Below, piece by piece: positions 14,901 to 15,075 of a DNA stretch of 15,075 bases. Source of the DNA: Caryophanales bacterium UBA3835 (GTDB lineage Bacteria > Bacillota_I > Bacilli_A > RFN20 > CAG-826); contig DGHZ01000034.1 of assembly GCA_002392945.1 (NCBI GenBank), positions 2,877 through 17,951 on the forward strand, in the 5' to 3' direction. The notes below the pieces were generated by a model that was not told the DNA's origin, did not search any database, and worked only from the letters and a program-made list of their open reading frames with translations. Within the stretch, counting starts at the first letter, position 1. Each line of letters starts with the position of its first letter. The translations under genes and the position numbers were made by a program.

Positions 14901-15075
14901 AGTAATTTCTTCCATTCATTTTCATCAACGAATTCGACGTTTTGAATTTCGTGAGAAGTTCTAAATCCATCAAAGAAATGACAGACAGGGGTTTCTGCAT
15001 CAATCGCGATTAAGTGAGCAACAGGAGTTAAGTCAGCAATTTCTTGAACTGAGTGAGAGCAAATCATGCAAACAC
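11957..15075 (-). CDS. nifJ: Pyruvate:ferredoxin (flavodoxin) oxidoreductase, C-terminal part
   Basis: This enzyme splits pyruvate and CoA to acetyl-CoA and CO2, reducing ferredoxin or flavodoxin, and is central to anaerobic fermentation. About 1,039 codons are visible; the reading frame stays open to the right edge (upstream codons V, C precede MICSHSVQEI), so roughly 130-150 N-terminal residues are missing. Numbering from that Met: HFFDGFRTSHE (30-40), the CoA-binding/domain II region with RPFSA (166-170), the EKR linker region near 325-350, two 4Fe-4S clusters (Cys551/554/557/561 and Cys607/610/613/617), and the TPP domain with Cys680/Cys683/Cys708/Cys939 for the proximal cluster. GGDGWSYDIGYGG (828-840) and SNTGGQSSKSSQTG (862-875) follow the TPP/Mg pattern. 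The second cluster ends CNANK instead of the usual CP. No convincing terminator follows the stop. Confidence 0.97.
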   Translation of the reverse strand, partial: VCMICSHSVQEIADLTPVAHLIAIDAETPVCHFFDGFRTSHEIQNVEFVDENEWKKLLPMDKVEKFRARALNPHTHPVTRGGAENDDIYFQGREAQNAHYEKVVEYAEKYFKEASRLTGREYAPFTYYGAKDAERVIVAMGSVTDTAKEVIDELKGEKIGVVKVHLYRPFSAKHLLAVLPKTTKRIAVLDRTKEMGATGEPLYLDVVSVIKQAGLDIEVIGGRYGLSSKDTQPKDVKAVFDFLASEKRHHDFTVSINDDLTHKSIPVDDNFHVKADYTSCLFYGLGSDGTVSANKSSIKIIGDATGQYAQAYFAYDSRKAGGVTRSHLRFGKTPIRSAYYVQNANFISCSLDTYLFKFDMIKNLKEGGTFLLNTDMSDEDLVRLMPNRAKYQLAKKHAKFYVIDANKIASEIGMGRHTNTILQASFFYLNQDIMPYAEANKWMKKFAEKSYAKKGQDVVELNWKAIDAGTEGLREVKVDPKWAELEPKFDRPLTGDEYFDSYVAVMGNLGGDDLPVSKFTEFELLDGTMNPNITYKEQRSIADRVPLWHKENCIQCNQCAFVCPHATIRPFLLNEEELAKAPALVKEDVKPAMGVPGHQYRIQVSPRNCVGCGLCVAECNANKTGKVALEMVEAKSQFKQEEAAEYLFKHVSYKADKLPAPLQATPKGVGFMMPYMEISGACAGCGETPYYRLVSQLFGKDMLVANATGCSSIYSGSTPLTPFCTDKEGQGIAWANSLFEDNAEFGYGMRVATDSKLKAAIAILDARKEEVEPELKAKIEEYFEHIKDRVASRKIVPELVALVKASKDEEVKKVLAYERDLQDKSVWIIGGDGWSYDIGYGGLDHVIANEEDVNILVLDTEVYSNTGGQSSKSSQTGSIAKFTASGKLTPKKNLALIAMSYGNVYVAQIALGSNPVAAIKALKEAESYNGPSLVICYAPCANHGIKGGLANSMKQEKKAVECGYFQLFRYDPRLVAEGKPGLTIDMKEPDYSQFRDFIMTETRFSQLPKVNPEHAEELLTKAEKYAQDRWNRIKKFGL

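Noticed and set aside
1..15075. Mobile elements, CRISPR arrays, tRNA/rRNA genes or riboswitches
   Set aside because: No transposase, integrase, spaced direct repeats, cloverleaf or long structured leader was seen; intergenic gaps are all about 100 bp or shorter and explained by promoters, hairpins and terminators.

Overview
The window carries a single co-oriented block of genes, all on the minus strand, from a low-GC Gram-positive-type bacterium. The gene families (WhiA, RapZ, Lgt next to a PpaX-like phosphatase, UvrA, pyruvate:ferredoxin oxidoreductase) point to Firmicutes/Bacilli or the non-mycoplasma Tenericutes. TGA is used as a stop (whiA, trxB), and the tryptophan codons I checked are TGG, so the mycoplasma code does not apply. 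The presence of PFOR suggests anaerobic fermentative metabolism. I cannot name the species.

Layout, read in the direction of transcription (high to low coordinates): (1) nifJ, the C-terminal part of pyruvate:ferredoxin oxidoreductase, entering from the right edge. (2) A 137-aa protein of unknown function with its own promoter and terminator. (3) A 171-aa P-loop kinase with its own terminator. (4) A tight eight-gene run, uvrA - lgt - ppaX-like - trxB - rapZ - whiA - small HTH regulator - sugar-nucleotidyltransferase-like gene, mostly overlapping or a few bases apart, ended by a hairpin terminator. (5) A 91-aa hypothetical ORF with a terminator. (6) gap, with a good promoter, followed by the start of pgk, cut by the left edge.

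How the genes fit together: nifJ, gap and pgk are central glycolytic and fermentative genes. The eight-gene run resembles the conserved Bacilli neighbourhood uvrA-hprK-lgt-ppaX ... trxB-rapZ-yvcK-whiA, but hprK and yvcK are missing from their usual places. It combines DNA repair, lipoprotein maturation, redox balance and cell envelope/division control.

Points worth a second look: uvrA and the P-loop kinase both lack a Shine-Dalgarno sequence and have an extended -10 element 7-9 nt before the start codon, which suggests leaderless mRNAs in a genome whose other genes mostly have good Shine-Dalgarno sequences. The RapZ homologue has leucine instead of the Walker A lysine. Lgt is nearly twice its usual length, with extra membrane segments. 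I saw no mobile element, CRISPR array, tRNA or rRNA. Apart from these variations this is an ordinary core-genome region, and I did not find a clearly new system.
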